A DNA stretch of 38,445 nt from NCBI GenBank assembly GCA_964342745.1, contig CAYFFW010000011.1:1-38445 (forward strand), read 5' to 3'. The notes under the pieces were generated by a model, which saw only the letters and a list, made by a program, of their open reading frames with translations, did no database searches and had not been told where the DNA came from. The DNA comes from AEGEAN-183 sp964342745. GTDB lineage: Bacteria; Pseudomonadota; Gammaproteobacteria; Magnimaribacterales; Magnimaribacteraceae. Shown piece after piece: positions 25,938 through 35,336 of the stretch. Each line of letters begins with the position of its first letter. Positions within the stretch are counted from its first letter, which is position 1. A program made the position numbers and the translations under genes.

Positions 25938-27215
25938 ATGAAAAAAGCTTACCCTATACTCTTTTTCTTAACGATCTTAAATTTACTTAATTTTGTTGAT
26001 AGGCAGTTAATAGCAAGTTTTGCTAACTTTATAGTTCCAGATTTAGGTTTAACTGATACTCAGTTTGGCTTTCTAACAAGTCTAGCCTTTATCTTCTTTT
26101 ATTCCATTATGGGTTTATTTATGGGTGTTTTAGCTGACATGGTTAATAGACCTAGATTAATTGCCTTTGGTGTTATTCTTTGGAGTGTATTTACAGCACT
26201 GACTGGGGCAGCAAAAGGGTTTGTAACAATGGCAATCCCCAGGATGTTTATTGGTGTTGGAGAATCTATCCTTACTCCAACTTCAATGTCTTTATTGTCA
26301 GACTCTTTCCCAGAAAAGAGGATGGGATTTGCTGCAGGTTTTTACTATATGGGAGTTCCTATAGGTGTAGGAGTAAGTCTATTGATTGCTGGATACCTGG
26401 GAGAATCATTAGGTTGGAGAAATTGCTTTTACTTATTAGGTGGAATTGGTCTATTTCTAGGTCTTGGAGCCCTTCTAATAAAGGAAAGACCAAGGAAACA
26501 TGTTCAAGATTCTAATCAACAGCCTTCCCTCTCTTATGATTCAACAATACAAATAATTAAAACCTTAACAAGAGCTTTATCCGCCTCTTCTGCTTTGAGG
26601 TTTACTATTCTTGCAGGTGTTCTTTATCATATAGTTCTTGGAGCTGCTGTATTTGAACAACTTTGGTTTGCCCAAGAAAGAGGTTTTGAACGTTCTGAAA
26701 TTGCACAAATTACAGGTTGGATAGGAGTCTTTGCAGGCTTGGCAGGAAATCTATTTGGAGGCTTTATTAGTGATTGGTGGCAAGAAAAGACCAATCAAGG
26801 TCGTCCCATGTTTCTTTTCTGGTTAGCCTTAATTACATTCCCATTAGCTATCTATTATCGTTTTGTAGAGCCTAATACTTTTATTTTTTGGGCGGGAGTT
26901 GTTCTCGGATATTTTCAATTAGGCTGCTTCTTTGGTCCCACTTTCTCAACAGTTCAGGAACTTGTTCCTAATAACATCAGAGCTACTGTTGTTGCTTTCT
27001 ATATTTTGACCTTAAATCTTATAGGTTTAACAATTGGTTCCCTTGGTGGCGGAGTATGCGTAGATTTAATGAAGGCAAATAACTTTTCTGAGCCTTATAC
27101 TTGGACTCTTATAATTTTTAGTTTCATAAGCGCCGCTTCTATACCTTGCTATTATTTAGCTGGAAAAAGATATAAAGAAGATAAGGAAAAGTTAAGGGGT
27201 TTGTTTACCAGTTAA
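25938..27215 (+). CDS. MFS transporter, spinster-like
   Basis: 425 aa, about twelve transmembrane helices. The first helix ends LNFVDRQLIAS (17-27), a spinster-group signature, and the loop GVLADMVNRPRLIAFG (63-78) is the MFS motif-A region. Inner-membrane proton- or substrate-coupled transport of a small organic compound is expected; the substrate is unknown. It starts 13 bases after the hydrolase stop, so the two could work on one compound. It meets the next MFS gene tail to tail with ten bases between stops. Confidence 0.88.
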   Translation: MKKAYPILFFLTILNLLNFVDRQLIASFANFIVPDLGLTDTQFGFLTSLAFIFFYSIMGLFMGVLADMVNRPRLIAFGVILWSVFTALTGAAKGFVTMAIPRMFIGVGESILTPTSMSLLSDSFPEKRMGFAAGFYYMGVPIGVGVSLLIAGYLGESLGWRNCFYLLGGIGLFLGLGALLIKERPRKHVQDSNQQPSLSYDSTIQIIKTLTRALSASSALRFTILAGVLYHIVLGAAVFEQLWFAQERGFERSEIAQITGWIGVFAGLAGNLFGGFISDWWQEKTNQGRPMFLFWLALITFPLAIYYRFVEPNTFIFWAGVVLGYFQLGCFFGPTFSTVQELVPNNIRATVVAFYILTLNLIGLTIGSLGGGVCVDLMKANNFSEPYTWTLIIFSFISAASIPCYYLAGKRYKEDKEKLRGLFTS

Positions 27216-27225
27216 GCTCAATTTT

Positions 27226-28434
27226 TTACCTAGTGGCCAGTTCGCTCCTTTTTATTCTTGCTAGAAACCTCACTAAGATTAGTAAATTAATTCCACCCAT
27301 AACTGAAGCAAAGGTAAAAGACCAAAAATAATCACCAAATAAATCAAAAAAGTACCCGCCAAAAAACCCTCCAAGACCCATTCCTAGCCAGCCAAAAAAA
27401 GAGCCTAGGCTGTTAGCTCTACCTGCAAATTTTGCTGAAACCATCATCCTAGTACAAACTAAAATACTAGACATTACTCCTGAATACGTAAATCCAAAGA
27501 AAGCTGCTAAAAGATAAAGGCTGATAGGCTCACTGAGGTAGGGAAACCAAATCACTGAAATAGTCTGTCCTAGCGACATTAGTATGTAGGCTGGTAAGGC
27601 TCCTATCATATCTCCAAGCTTACCTCCAAGAATTCTTCCAAAAGCTCCACAAAACATTAATACCATTAAAACGCTTGTAGCAAATTCAATGGAGAAATCA
27701 GCATCGGTTAATAAAGGTACTAAATGAACTATAGGGATGGACATGCATATGCAACAAAAAATAACTGCTGAACAAAGCCAAGTTATCGCTTCTTTTTCAG
27801 TCAAAGGGAAATCTCTAGGTTCTTGCTCAATTGCTGTTCTGGCTTTTTCTCGCCAAGGAGATTCCCTAATAAACAAGGCTGCTGGGATAGCTATTAACAA
27901 ATAAATAATAGCCATAGAATAATAAGCGGATTGCCATCCTTCAGTTTCTATAATGATTCCAGAAAAGTAGGGTATCAGACCTTGTCCAACAGCTCCTCCA
28001 GCTGCAGTTATACCTAAGGCTAATCCTGGATTTTTACGGAACCAAAAACCTACATTAGCAAACAAAGGAGATGTAACCATTGCATTACCAAAAGCCCCAA
28101 AAAGAAAATAGAACCCGTAAAAATGGTAAATATTAGATTGCTTACTTAAAAGGAAAAGAGATAAAGACATCATTATGGCAGCAACAATACCAAACCATCG
28201 TGTACCGTATTTATCGGCTATATACCCCCAAAAGACCCCGAACAAGGCTGAAGAAAATGAAATTACAGTATACCCAAGTGAGGTTTGACCTCTTGACCAG
28301 CCAAACTCCAAAGAAAGTGGTTTTAAGAAAACTGATATTGAAGCTAAAGTACCAAATGACAGTGCACTTAATGTAAACACTACTGCCACCATTACCCATG
28401 CATAATTGGGATCTCTATCTAATGCTTTTGTCAT
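27226..28434 (-). CDS. MFS transporter, monocarboxylate/OFA-like
   Basis: 402 aa, about twelve helices. FGWSRGQTSLG (44-54) and WGYIADKYGTRW (68-79), plus the central ITAAGGAVGQGL, match the monocarboxylate/oxalate-formate-antiporter-like MFS branch. Likely imports an organic acid. No Shine-Dalgarno precedes the ATG. It lies just beyond the receptor's terminator, with no space for a separate promoter outside the hairpin; expression may come from read-through. Last gene of the envelope locus. Confidence 0.88.
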   Translation of the reverse strand: MTKALDRDPNYAWVMVAVVFTLSALSFGTLASISVFLKPLSLEFGWSRGQTSLGYTVISFSSALFGVFWGYIADKYGTRWFGIVAAIMMSLSLFLLSKQSNIYHFYGFYFLFGAFGNAMVTSPLFANVGFWFRKNPGLALGITAAGGAVGQGLIPYFSGIIIETEGWQSAYYSMAIIYLLIAIPAALFIRESPWREKARTAIEQEPRDFPLTEKEAITWLCSAVIFCCICMSIPIVHLVPLLTDADFSIEFATSVLMVLMFCGAFGRILGGKLGDMIGALPAYILMSLGQTISVIWFPYLSEPISLYLLAAFFGFTYSGVMSSILVCTRMMVSAKFAGRANSLGSFFGWLGMGLGGFFGGYFFDLFGDYFWSFTFASVMGGINLLILVRFLARIKRSELATR

Positions 28435-28448
28435 ATTTTTTAAATCAT

Positions 28449-28478
28449 AAAAAAGAAGGCCTCTAATTGAGGCCTTCT
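28449..28478 (-). terminator. Intrinsic terminator of the TonB-dependent receptor gene
   Basis: Perfect ten-pair inverted repeat AGAAGGCCTC / GAGGCCTTCT (28454-28463 and 28469-28478) with a five-base loop, followed on the minus strand by six T (28454-28449). It sits 22 bases beyond the receptor stop. The stem is nearly symmetrical, but a strong U-run is seen only leftward. The best terminator in the window. Confidence 0.88.
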
Positions 28479-28500
28479 CTTTAGATTAATAGTCTACTTT

Positions 28501-31326
28501 TTATTGCAGCCTATAATCAATACCTACTTTAACTTGTCTTCCAAGTGGGTTATGAGTATACGAATCATAACCTAGTTCGTGAGGAGCTAAAGGAGGCTCT
28601 TCATCAGTTAAATTAATGACTGATAAAGTAGCTTCAATTTGATCGTCCATGGCTGACCATCCAATATGAAAATCAAAAGTTAAATGATCATCAATTTGTA
28701 GGTCCATGAATTGACCTGCACCTTGAAACGTTGCAATTGAATCAAAAGTAGATGGTATTTCTACTCCATCAATATATCTTGCGAACAATCTTGCATAAAC
28801 TCCATTATCCATAAACAAAGTTGCATAAGCATTGTATTTAAGGTCTGGCATCATACGTAGTTCAATAGGTAAAACAGTTGAACGTAAGTTGTACTTACCA
28901 GCTCCATCATAGGATTGTCCGTCAGCAGTTCCAGAAACATCATATTCCATAATATGATTCATATTTCCTCCAACTGACCAGTTACCTAATCCGTTTTCAA
29001 AAGTATATTTCACCTCTAAATCGACTCCTGAAGTATCTACATCATCTCCATTAATAAGTTCAGCGATGATCTTAGTAATGTCTTGAGGTACATCAGTGGC
29101 TGGATCGAACAAAGTTCCATCTCCAGTTACCTTATCAGAACAAGCACAAGTTGAAGCTTCTCTGTTAAAAGGTCCTTCGAGAGCAAGGGAGTAATAGTCC
29201 AAATTAATCGTTAATTGATCGTTTGGTCTTACTATAACCCCGAAACCTATGTTAGTAGATTCCTCTGGATTTAAAGAAGTCGGAACTGGCGTTTCAATTT
29301 GAATGTACTCACCGGCTGGTTGATATAATTCAAGAGAAACTGTGGATTGAGTTGGGATTGTTGGTACCCTAAATACCTGTTCGTAAGATGCTCTTACAGT
29401 TACGGTATCAGAAACATCAGCAATTAAAGATAATTTAGGTTTAGTTAGTGAATCTAACCCATAATCTTCATGCCTAGCACCTAAGGTAATAACAGCATTT
29501 TCAGTTATAGGTAGAGCGGCCTCTCCAAATAATGACCAAACTCTAGTTTCTATATAACTTGGCTGTTCTACTCCCAAGAATACAAAAGGAGAGTTTTGAG
29601 GTCCATCAACCCTGTTATCTCCTGTTGGATTGTATTTACTATCCCACCATCTGTATTGATAACCAGCAGCCCAAGCTACATTTCCACCGCCTAACTCAAT
29701 ACCAGATTCTCCTGTAAGTATTGCTTCAGTCACCACATTTTCAACTTGTGTGATTCCAGAAGACACTCCATTAAAGTATTTTCTAACACTCGGATGATTA
29801 GCTAAAGCACTTCCTGGAGCTGCATCGATTGCAGTACCAAATGGGTTGTACCAATAACAACCTGAAGCTGTATCACCACGCAATGAATCATTGGCTGAGT
29901 CCCAAGGGTTAGAACCAACTCTTGGACAATCATGGCCCGAAAGACCTGCAAGTGCATCCTGAACTCTTAAATGAAGTGGATCGTATGTGTAGCCATCCAC
30001 TGAATGATTGGTGTAGGTTATAGAAACATCAAGATCCATGTTATCAAAAGCATGTCTAATGCCTCCATTCAATCTCATGGTTTCATGAAAACGCTTACCA
30101 CTTTGAGATGGGCCTTCAACAGCAAGAGTCCTTCCCCAAAAGTGTAATCCGCCAGCTCCTTGGTATTGAGCTTGCCTTTCAGCACTCAAAGTAGATAAGA
30201 AGTCTACTGCTCCTGGGTTATTTAAAGGTACATACATAAAATAAGGAACAGCCGAAGTACAAGATAATGGATCGCCTGCACAATAATTAGATGATCCAGG
30301 ATTTGTGTGCGGAAAACTTGGAGAAGTGTTATACCAACCTTCTAGGTCAGCGTAAAGCACATCCATATATACAGAGGTAGACTCTGTTATTTCAAAATCA
30401 ACTTGAGCATAAAACTTATGCCTTTCTTGTTCATCAATTAAATTAAAGAAAGGTGTGTAGTTATATCCACATCTTCCTAAACTTAAAGCAAAAGAAGAGG
30501 TATATTCTGAAGTGTATCCACATTTTGGATCCCTATCCAATCCTGCGTATAAAGTGCCAGGCCAACCTAAAGCTGGGCCAAAACCTCCCGGATTACCGAA
30601 AGAAGAAATACCTACAGGCCAACCAGTTGGAGAACTGTAATCTACGAAGCTTCTTTCCCAAACAGGAAGTCTGTCTCTTTTTTCATACTCAACAGCTATC
30701 ATTAAGTTTGCACTTCCTGAGCCTGTACCCCAAACCATAGAAAGATTTTGATCGCCATCACTGCCATCATAATCAGTTGCATTGGCTTTAATTTCAAAGC
30801 CTTCAAAGCCTCTTCTGGTAATAAAGTTCAAAACACCTGTCATAGCATCAGAACCATAAGTTACAGCACCACCGTTCTTAAGTAATTCCATTCTCTGCAT
30901 AGCAATCATAGGAAAATTACCTACGTCCACAGGGTAAACAGCTGATTTTGCTGACCTAACAGCTGCAGGTGCAATTCTTTTACCGTTTATAAGAACTAGG
31001 CCTCTATCACCGCCCATTCCCCTGATATTAATATTTTTCATTCCCGTTGCTACTCCACTGCCTTGGAACTGATCCTGTTGATTCATGGTTCCAGACATGG
31101 AAGGAAGGTTAAGAATGACGTCAACCATATTTGGGCTTCCCTCTGCCTCTAGTTCATCTCTTCCGATAACATCAACTGGAACTGATTTATTCTGAGCTGA
31201 GATCTTAATTAAAGAACCAGTAACCACTACTTCTTCAACTTCTGCATCTTCAGCAGGAAGATTAAAACTAAAAAGGGCAAAAGAAAAAACAAATAGACTA
31301 ACTAAATTTTTTCTAAAATTAAACAT
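28501..31326 (-). CDS. TonB-dependent outer-membrane receptor
   Basis: 941 aa from the ATG at 31326, chosen over an upstream ATG at 31368 because GGGGAG lies five bases before it and a signal peptide follows directly (about residues 1-25, ending NLPA). The TonB box VEEVVVTGS (30-38) is followed by the plug domain (about 45-170, with INIRGMGGDRGLVLINGKRI and later YGSDAMTGVLNFIT) and a large beta barrel ending VKVGIDYRLQ. It should pull a scarce substrate across the outer membrane using TonB energy. The barrel has several Cys pairs in the extracellular-loop-rich middle (about 270-330 and 460-500). The cargo is unknown; neighbours suggest an organic substrate rather than iron. Confidence 0.96.
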   Translation of the reverse strand: MFNFRKNLVSLFVFSFALFSFNLPAEDAEVEEVVVTGSLIKISAQNKSVPVDVIGRDELEAEGSPNMVDVILNLPSMSGTMNQQDQFQGSGVATGMKNINIRGMGGDRGLVLINGKRIAPAAVRSAKSAVYPVDVGNFPMIAMQRMELLKNGGAVTYGSDAMTGVLNFITRRGFEGFEIKANATDYDGSDGDQNLSMVWGTGSGSANLMIAVEYEKRDRLPVWERSFVDYSSPTGWPVGISSFGNPGGFGPALGWPGTLYAGLDRDPKCGYTSEYTSSFALSLGRCGYNYTPFFNLIDEQERHKFYAQVDFEITESTSVYMDVLYADLEGWYNTSPSFPHTNPGSSNYCAGDPLSCTSAVPYFMYVPLNNPGAVDFLSTLSAERQAQYQGAGGLHFWGRTLAVEGPSQSGKRFHETMRLNGGIRHAFDNMDLDVSITYTNHSVDGYTYDPLHLRVQDALAGLSGHDCPRVGSNPWDSANDSLRGDTASGCYWYNPFGTAIDAAPGSALANHPSVRKYFNGVSSGITQVENVVTEAILTGESGIELGGGNVAWAAGYQYRWWDSKYNPTGDNRVDGPQNSPFVFLGVEQPSYIETRVWSLFGEAALPITENAVITLGARHEDYGLDSLTKPKLSLIADVSDTVTVRASYEQVFRVPTIPTQSTVSLELYQPAGEYIQIETPVPTSLNPEESTNIGFGVIVRPNDQLTINLDYYSLALEGPFNREASTCACSDKVTGDGTLFDPATDVPQDITKIIAELINGDDVDTSGVDLEVKYTFENGLGNWSVGGNMNHIMEYDVSGTADGQSYDGAGKYNLRSTVLPIELRMMPDLKYNAYATLFMDNGVYARLFARYIDGVEIPSTFDSIATFQGAGQFMDLQIDDHLTFDFHIGWSAMDDQIEATLSVINLTDEEPPLAPHELGYDSYTHNPLGRQVKVGIDYRLQ

Positions 31327-31331
31327 AATTT

Positions 31332-31337
31332 CTCCCC
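31332..31337 (-). promoter_or_regulatory. Ribosome-binding site fixing the TonB receptor start
   Basis: GGGGAG, five bases before the ATG at 31326. It makes the internal ATG the true start. Confidence 0.75.
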
Positions 31338-31389
31338 AAAAATTATTAATAAAACTGCTATTAGACATCCTGCCTAAAAGCTTTCATTG

Positions 31390-31418
31390 ATAGTAATACA
31401 CTGATAAAAGATGATCAA
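31390..31418 (-). promoter_or_regulatory. Candidate promoter of the TonB-dependent receptor gene
   Basis: TTGATC (31418-31413), 17-base spacer, TACTAT (31395-31390), four of six matches each, just after the HupE stop. It gives a leader of about 55-60 bases before the receptor. Supports separate expression of the receptor from the genes upstream, but AT-rich DNA gives such matches often. Confidence 0.35.
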
Positions 31419-31419
31419 C

Positions 31420-32376
31420 TTAAATAATAATATTGATTACCCTTTCTATAAACCAAAAGCAAGCCACTCCTCCTATGAAGTACGAAGAAGCTGAATAAAT
31501 AAGGTCTTTAATATTAATTTGATTAAACAACCAGACAATCAGAACAAATAAAGGGATTACAAGCAATTGACCTGCTTCTATTCCTAAGTTGAAAAAAAGT
31601 AAAGAGTAGAGCAAAGAAGAGTCAGAAAAACCTATTTCTGATAAAGCTCCGGCGAATCCAAAACCATGTAATAAACCGAAACCAAAGGCTAATACCCACG
31701 GTGTTCGAGTGTACTTCTTACCCTCTCCTACCTCTAAGGCTAAATAAATCAAAGTTAAGGCTATCAAAGCTTCTGCTGTTGATTGAGGCAATTGAAGGGT
31801 GTTTGTTACTGATAAAGCTAGAGTGATACTATGCGCCAGTGTAAAAGCAGTAATAGTCTTAATTAATGTTTTGAATCCTACTACTATAAAGATAAGACCT
31901 AAGACAAATAGCAGATGATCAATCCCACTCAATAGGTGTTCAAGTCCAAGCCAAAAATAATTAGTTGGGTATAAGTTAGATTCACCGGGTATTAACAATT
32001 TAGGGTTCTTAACTGAAACCAATCCTTCAAACTGGCCACCATCTAAAAACTGTAAGGTTATAAGAGCATCAGTCATGCGAGTTAAACCTTTTAAAGTTAT
32101 TTCCTGATTTCTCAGGTCTAAATCACACGATAAGGTTGATGAAGTTACTTGATACTTACCTTCGATCTTAGGTAAAGAAGTAATCGTCTCCTCGCAATTA
32201 GCAGGAAAAACTACACTTCCAGGTTTAGTTAAAACGTTTGCAGGAAATCTCCAGTCAACTTGATATACATACAGTTCGGTCTCGTTGACTATCAATCTAG
32301 CTGGATTTAATTCATGAGCTACCAGACTTTGAAAAGAAGGAATAATTAGAAAGAAAAATATAATTACTTTATTCAT
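31420..32376 (-). CDS. HupE/UreJ family membrane protein
   Basis: 318 aa. A signal peptide of about 20 residues leaves a mature start HELNPARLIV, then a periplasmic beta-rich domain (about 25-130) and seven or so helices. Conserved histidines and acids lie in the membrane part: GLEHLLSGIDHLL (E146, H147, D153, H154), FTLAHSITL (H182) and GLLHGFGFAGAL (H237). Relatives of the HupE/UreJ group are tied to nickel or cobalt handling for hydrogenase and urease, but this long type with a periplasmic domain occurs without them, and no hydrogenase or urease is in the window. Overlaps the upstream isomerase gene as ATGA, so the two are translated together. Possible metal permease. Confidence 0.9.
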   Translation of the reverse strand: MNKVIIFFFLIIPSFQSLVAHELNPARLIVNETELYVYQVDWRFPANVLTKPGSVVFPANCEETITSLPKIEGKYQVTSSTLSCDLDLRNQEITLKGLTRMTDALITLQFLDGGQFEGLVSVKNPKLLIPGESNLYPTNYFWLGLEHLLSGIDHLLFVLGLIFIVVGFKTLIKTITAFTLAHSITLALSVTNTLQLPQSTAEALIALTLIYLALEVGEGKKYTRTPWVLAFGFGLLHGFGFAGALSEIGFSDSSLLYSLLFFNLGIEAGQLLVIPLFVLIVWLFNQINIKDLIYSASSYFIGGVACFWFIERVINIII

Positions 32377-33182
32377 CTACCTTGGTAATTAAACTTAGGG
32401 TTTATCTGTACTTCATAATCTTTTTTTAATTCATCAATAAAAGTTTTCATACTTTCTTGTTTTTGATCTAACAAATAGTCCATTAAAACCTCTCTTTTAA
32501 CTTCTTCGTAATTTGGGGATTGAGCTTGTATGATTCTGGAAACTTTAACCAGATGGGATCCGTAAACAGATTTAAAAGGACCTAACCAAGTGTTAGTTTT
32601 TGCTTTAATTAGGTAATCTGAGAAACCAAGACCAAAATCCCTATCAATTTCTTTAGTTGTTTTATTAATAAAATTTTTACCTATTAAGAATGGGTCACTG
32701 TCAGGAACTTCTTTTTGATTAACAACAGTGTCAAGGGCCTTTATAGCCCTATTATCACCACCCTTATCTTTAGAAAAATAAAGGTGGGTAAAGGTATACC
32801 TTTCTTCTATAAAATAATCAGATTCTTTAGAATCAAAATATTCTCTTAGTTCTGTTTCGGTTGGCGGTTTGTTTTGCTCTTCCTGTTTTAAAAATCCAAT
32901 TTTTTGAGCTAATCTTCTTTTTATAATAATGTCATCTTTATCAAGACTTAGTTTCAAAGCTTCTCTGTAAAGTATTTCTTCTTCCACTAATTGATTGATA
33001 ATTCCTTGAAGATCTTGATTATTGGGGGGCCTTCCTACTTGAGCTTTCCAAGTCTCTATTAGCGCATTTATCTCATCATCATAAAGGACTATAGTTTTAT
33101 CTTGGGTTTTAGAAACAAGAAAAATATCTAATAAGAGAATAGCAAGCCCTATACACAAGAAGGTAAGTAACTTCTTAGTCAT
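32373..33182 (-). CDS. Parvulin-type peptidyl-prolyl isomerase, membrane-anchored
   Basis: 269 aa. One N-terminal hydrophobic segment (about 4-23) anchors it, then a SurA/PpiD-like helical region (about 35-110) and a parvulin domain (about 120-220) with RYTFTHLYFS and FKSVYGSHLVKVSRI. It should assist folding of exported proteins in the periplasm. Position between a DUF3604 lipoprotein and the HupE protein suggests that one of them, or the receptor, is its client (inference). Overlaps the HupE gene by four bases. Starts 14 bases after the DUF3604 stop. Confidence 0.87.
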   Translation of the reverse strand: MTKKLLTFLCIGLAILLLDIFLVSKTQDKTIVLYDDEINALIETWKAQVGRPPNNQDLQGIINQLVEEEILYREALKLSLDKDDIIIKRRLAQKIGFLKQEEQNKPPTETELREYFDSKESDYFIEERYTFTHLYFSKDKGGDNRAIKALDTVVNQKEVPDSDPFLIGKNFINKTTKEIDRDFGLGFSDYLIKAKTNTWLGPFKSVYGSHLVKVSRIIQAQSPNYEEVKREVLMDYLLDQKQESMKTFIDELKKDYEVQINPKFNYQGR

Positions 33183-33196
33183 AAAAGGTTACTCTT

Positions 33197-35269
33197 TTAT
33201 GCTTCTGGTGTATGCCAAATTGGAGATGACCAAGCCCTTTCTTGAATAGTCTTATGAAGATCTGATCTTGGCTCAGTTCCGTTTTTAATTGCATCCCAAG
33301 TTGACCAACGACAAGTAGGATTCTCTAAAACCCTAACGTAATAAAAGGCTTTTTGACTAGGATCAAAGTTAGGGTCTTTCCAGTAAGTTTTTAATTCAGA
33401 AGCTCCAACATTTGAACTAATAGAGCAATTTGATAAGTTGACGTTAGCGCCGTTATCAGGACATCTGTGAGTTTTTTGATCTACTTTAAGGCCATCTGAA
33501 CAAGCTACATCATAGACTTCTTCATTGGGTCTTCCTACAGGATCACCAATTGCATTTTCAACGAAACCTTTAATGATTTGTACCCTTTGTAGTGGAGCTC
33601 CTCTAGCATCTCTCACTGCCCACACTAAAAATTCAGGTGATTCCTCCAAACCATTTAGATCTCCACCCATTGGGACTCCATTAGAATAGGCTTTGCTAAC
33701 AAGACCTTCGTCTGAAAGAGGTGTTTGACTTAAATTTTTACCCCCAAAGAATCGTAATTTGATTCTATTTCCTGAAGTAGCATAAGTTTCTTTCCTTCTG
33801 AAAGCATTGAAAATTGAATTTCTCGTATTTTCTTCTGCCCAAACCACTGCTAAACCCGATGCACTCCATTGACGAAAACCTGGATTACTAAAATAAGTGT
33901 CACCGAATTTCTTTAGACCTATCAATCTAGCTCCAGCCAAGTCATCATTGTCAGAAATTAAGTTAACCTGATCGTCTGTTAAAGGAACAGAGCCTCTCCC
34001 TTGCGATGTTCCGTCTAAAATACCAATTTTTGAATGAAAATCTGATTCATCATCAGAAATAGCACCAGTATGAGTATCGCTTGCACCAACCAAACCAAAT
34101 TTATAAGGATTGCCTCTTTGTTCTTCTTGCAATGAAAGTCCGTCAAGGTAAGCCTGTCTAACATAACTTCCATCTGGTCTGCTCCATTGAGTACCTCCGA
34201 CTCTAGTATCCATGATTTCAAAATCTGCCCATTCATCATTAGGTGATAAAAGAGGGTGAGTGTCTGAAGTACCTTTAACTTGTGTCATTTCTACAAGAGG
34301 CTCATTTCTCATTCTAAATTCAGCATATTGGTTACCTACTGGATAACCAGCCCAATCTTCTAATTCAAACATTTGCCCATTAGAGCCATTAGAGTTATGA
34401 GGAATAGCAATTGTATCAACACCTTGATCCCTCAATTCGTCCATCCAGGCCCATAAATCTTCTGGATTTAAAGATTTTAGTCTTGAAAATGGTTCAACTG
34501 TAAAACGATTTCCGTTAAAAATCACATTCCTATGTAAATTCCCGCCTTCAAATGGTCCTGTTCCGTCAGGAGTAAACAAACCTATATTTTCACCTGATCG
34601 AGTAGTAGAACTTGTATATTCATAAGCAACGAAGGTTGTAAAGTTACCTGGGTCGTTGTGTTCTTGGGCGCTTCGAATTATATCTTTCCAAGCTGACCTA
34701 TGCTTATCCAGGTCATAAATATTAATTACTCTTGCCTGGTCTCCAGTCCACATATACTGCAAAGTTCCTATAAGATTAAATCCTCCTGCAGCAAGATTTC
34801 TTACCTGAGTGGCAAACAAAGCTCCCCTTCTAGGGACTGATTCAAGTGTTCTGTTTTCAGGAGCATTAAGATTCGTAAAGGCTTCTGTCCCAGGTGTAGT
34901 ATTACTTGGGTCAGCCCACCACTCAACATTACCCATAAGAAACCCATGATCTGTAACTGCATAAAAATCTAAAGGTTCCCTTAATTGCATTTCATAACCT
35001 AAGGGGTGCTGAATAGATCCTCCTTTGGCGTAATTGTATGCATCATCTGGAGTGGCTGTAGTACCAAAAATATAAGCATCAAAGGAATGTTTGGTATGAA
35101 CATGGAGATCACCAAAATAAACATTTCGATCCTCGTTATAGCCTGAAGTAGTGCCAGGTTCTGTGTTCTGTGGTGCTAAACTAGTGTAATCAACAATGTC
35201 GTCGCCAGAAGTACAACTCCATAGGAATACAATAAAAACTAAACTTAAATTTTTAAATAAAAATTTCAT
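33197..35269 (-). CDS. DUF3604 protein, lipoprotein, PHP-like metal-dependent hydrolase (paralogue 1)
   Basis: 690 aa from the ATG at 35269. That start follows GGGGGTGAG and begins a lipoprotein signal with lipobox LWSC (C19); the ATG at 35410 would place the start in the acyl-CoA dehydrogenase gene. FGDLHVHTKHSFDAY (52-66) and AVTDHGFLMG (104-113) are the metal-binding motifs of the PHP-like DUF3604 family, with later GASDTHT and IPHNSNGSNG. Likely metal residues include H56, H58, H61, D107, H108. The C terminus has a cysteine-rich segment (CSDGLKVD, HRCPDN, NLSNC). Activity is unknown; a metal-dependent phosphoesterase-like hydrolase is inferred. It should face the periplasm. Closely similar to the second DUF3604 gene two genes upstream. 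Confidence 0.93.
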   Translation of the reverse strand: MKFLFKNLSLVFIVFLWSCTSGDDIVDYTSLAPQNTEPGTTSGYNEDRNVYFGDLHVHTKHSFDAYIFGTTATPDDAYNYAKGGSIQHPLGYEMQLREPLDFYAVTDHGFLMGNVEWWADPSNTTPGTEAFTNLNAPENRTLESVPRRGALFATQVRNLAAGGFNLIGTLQYMWTGDQARVINIYDLDKHRSAWKDIIRSAQEHNDPGNFTTFVAYEYTSSTTRSGENIGLFTPDGTGPFEGGNLHRNVIFNGNRFTVEPFSRLKSLNPEDLWAWMDELRDQGVDTIAIPHNSNGSNGQMFELEDWAGYPVGNQYAEFRMRNEPLVEMTQVKGTSDTHPLLSPNDEWADFEIMDTRVGGTQWSRPDGSYVRQAYLDGLSLQEEQRGNPYKFGLVGASDTHTGAISDDESDFHSKIGILDGTSQGRGSVPLTDDQVNLISDNDDLAGARLIGLKKFGDTYFSNPGFRQWSASGLAVVWAEENTRNSIFNAFRRKETYATSGNRIKLRFFGGKNLSQTPLSDEGLVSKAYSNGVPMGGDLNGLEESPEFLVWAVRDARGAPLQRVQIIKGFVENAIGDPVGRPNEEVYDVACSDGLKVDQKTHRCPDNGANVNLSNCSISSNVGASELKTYWKDPNFDPSQKAFYYVRVLENPTCRWSTWDAIKNGTEPRSDLHKTIQERAWSSPIWHTPEA

Positions 35270-35291
35270 CTCACCCCCTAATAAACTTAAG

Positions 35292-35313
35292 TTACTTATA
35301 ACAGAATAAGTAA
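35292..35313. repeat. Inverted repeat between acyl-CoA dehydrogenase and DUF3604 genes
   Basis: TTACTTAT (35292-35299) and ATAAGTAA (35306-35313), perfect eight-base arms with a six-base loop. No following T-run leftward, so it does not look like a standard terminator; it could be an operator or an RNA hairpin. AT-rich, so chance is possible. Confidence 0.35.
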
Positions 35314-35336
35314 TAAATAAAAAGGGAATTGGCTGC

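Noticed and set aside
26180..26515. 111-codon rightward open frame in another phase
   Set aside because: It lies inside the spinster-like MFS gene; its translation is rich in Cys, Trp and Arg, typical of a frame-shifted membrane protein.
30453..30740. 95-codon rightward open frame
   Set aside because: It lies antisense within the TonB receptor gene, has no ribosome site and no recognisable features.
31327..31368. Upstream extension of the TonB receptor to 31368
   Set aside because: The added 14 residues precede a complete signal peptide, and GGGGAG lies before the inner ATG.
31420..32376. Urease or hydrogenase accessory role for the HupE/UreJ protein
   Set aside because: No urease or hydrogenase gene is present; the protein is the long periplasmic-domain type that occurs apart from them.
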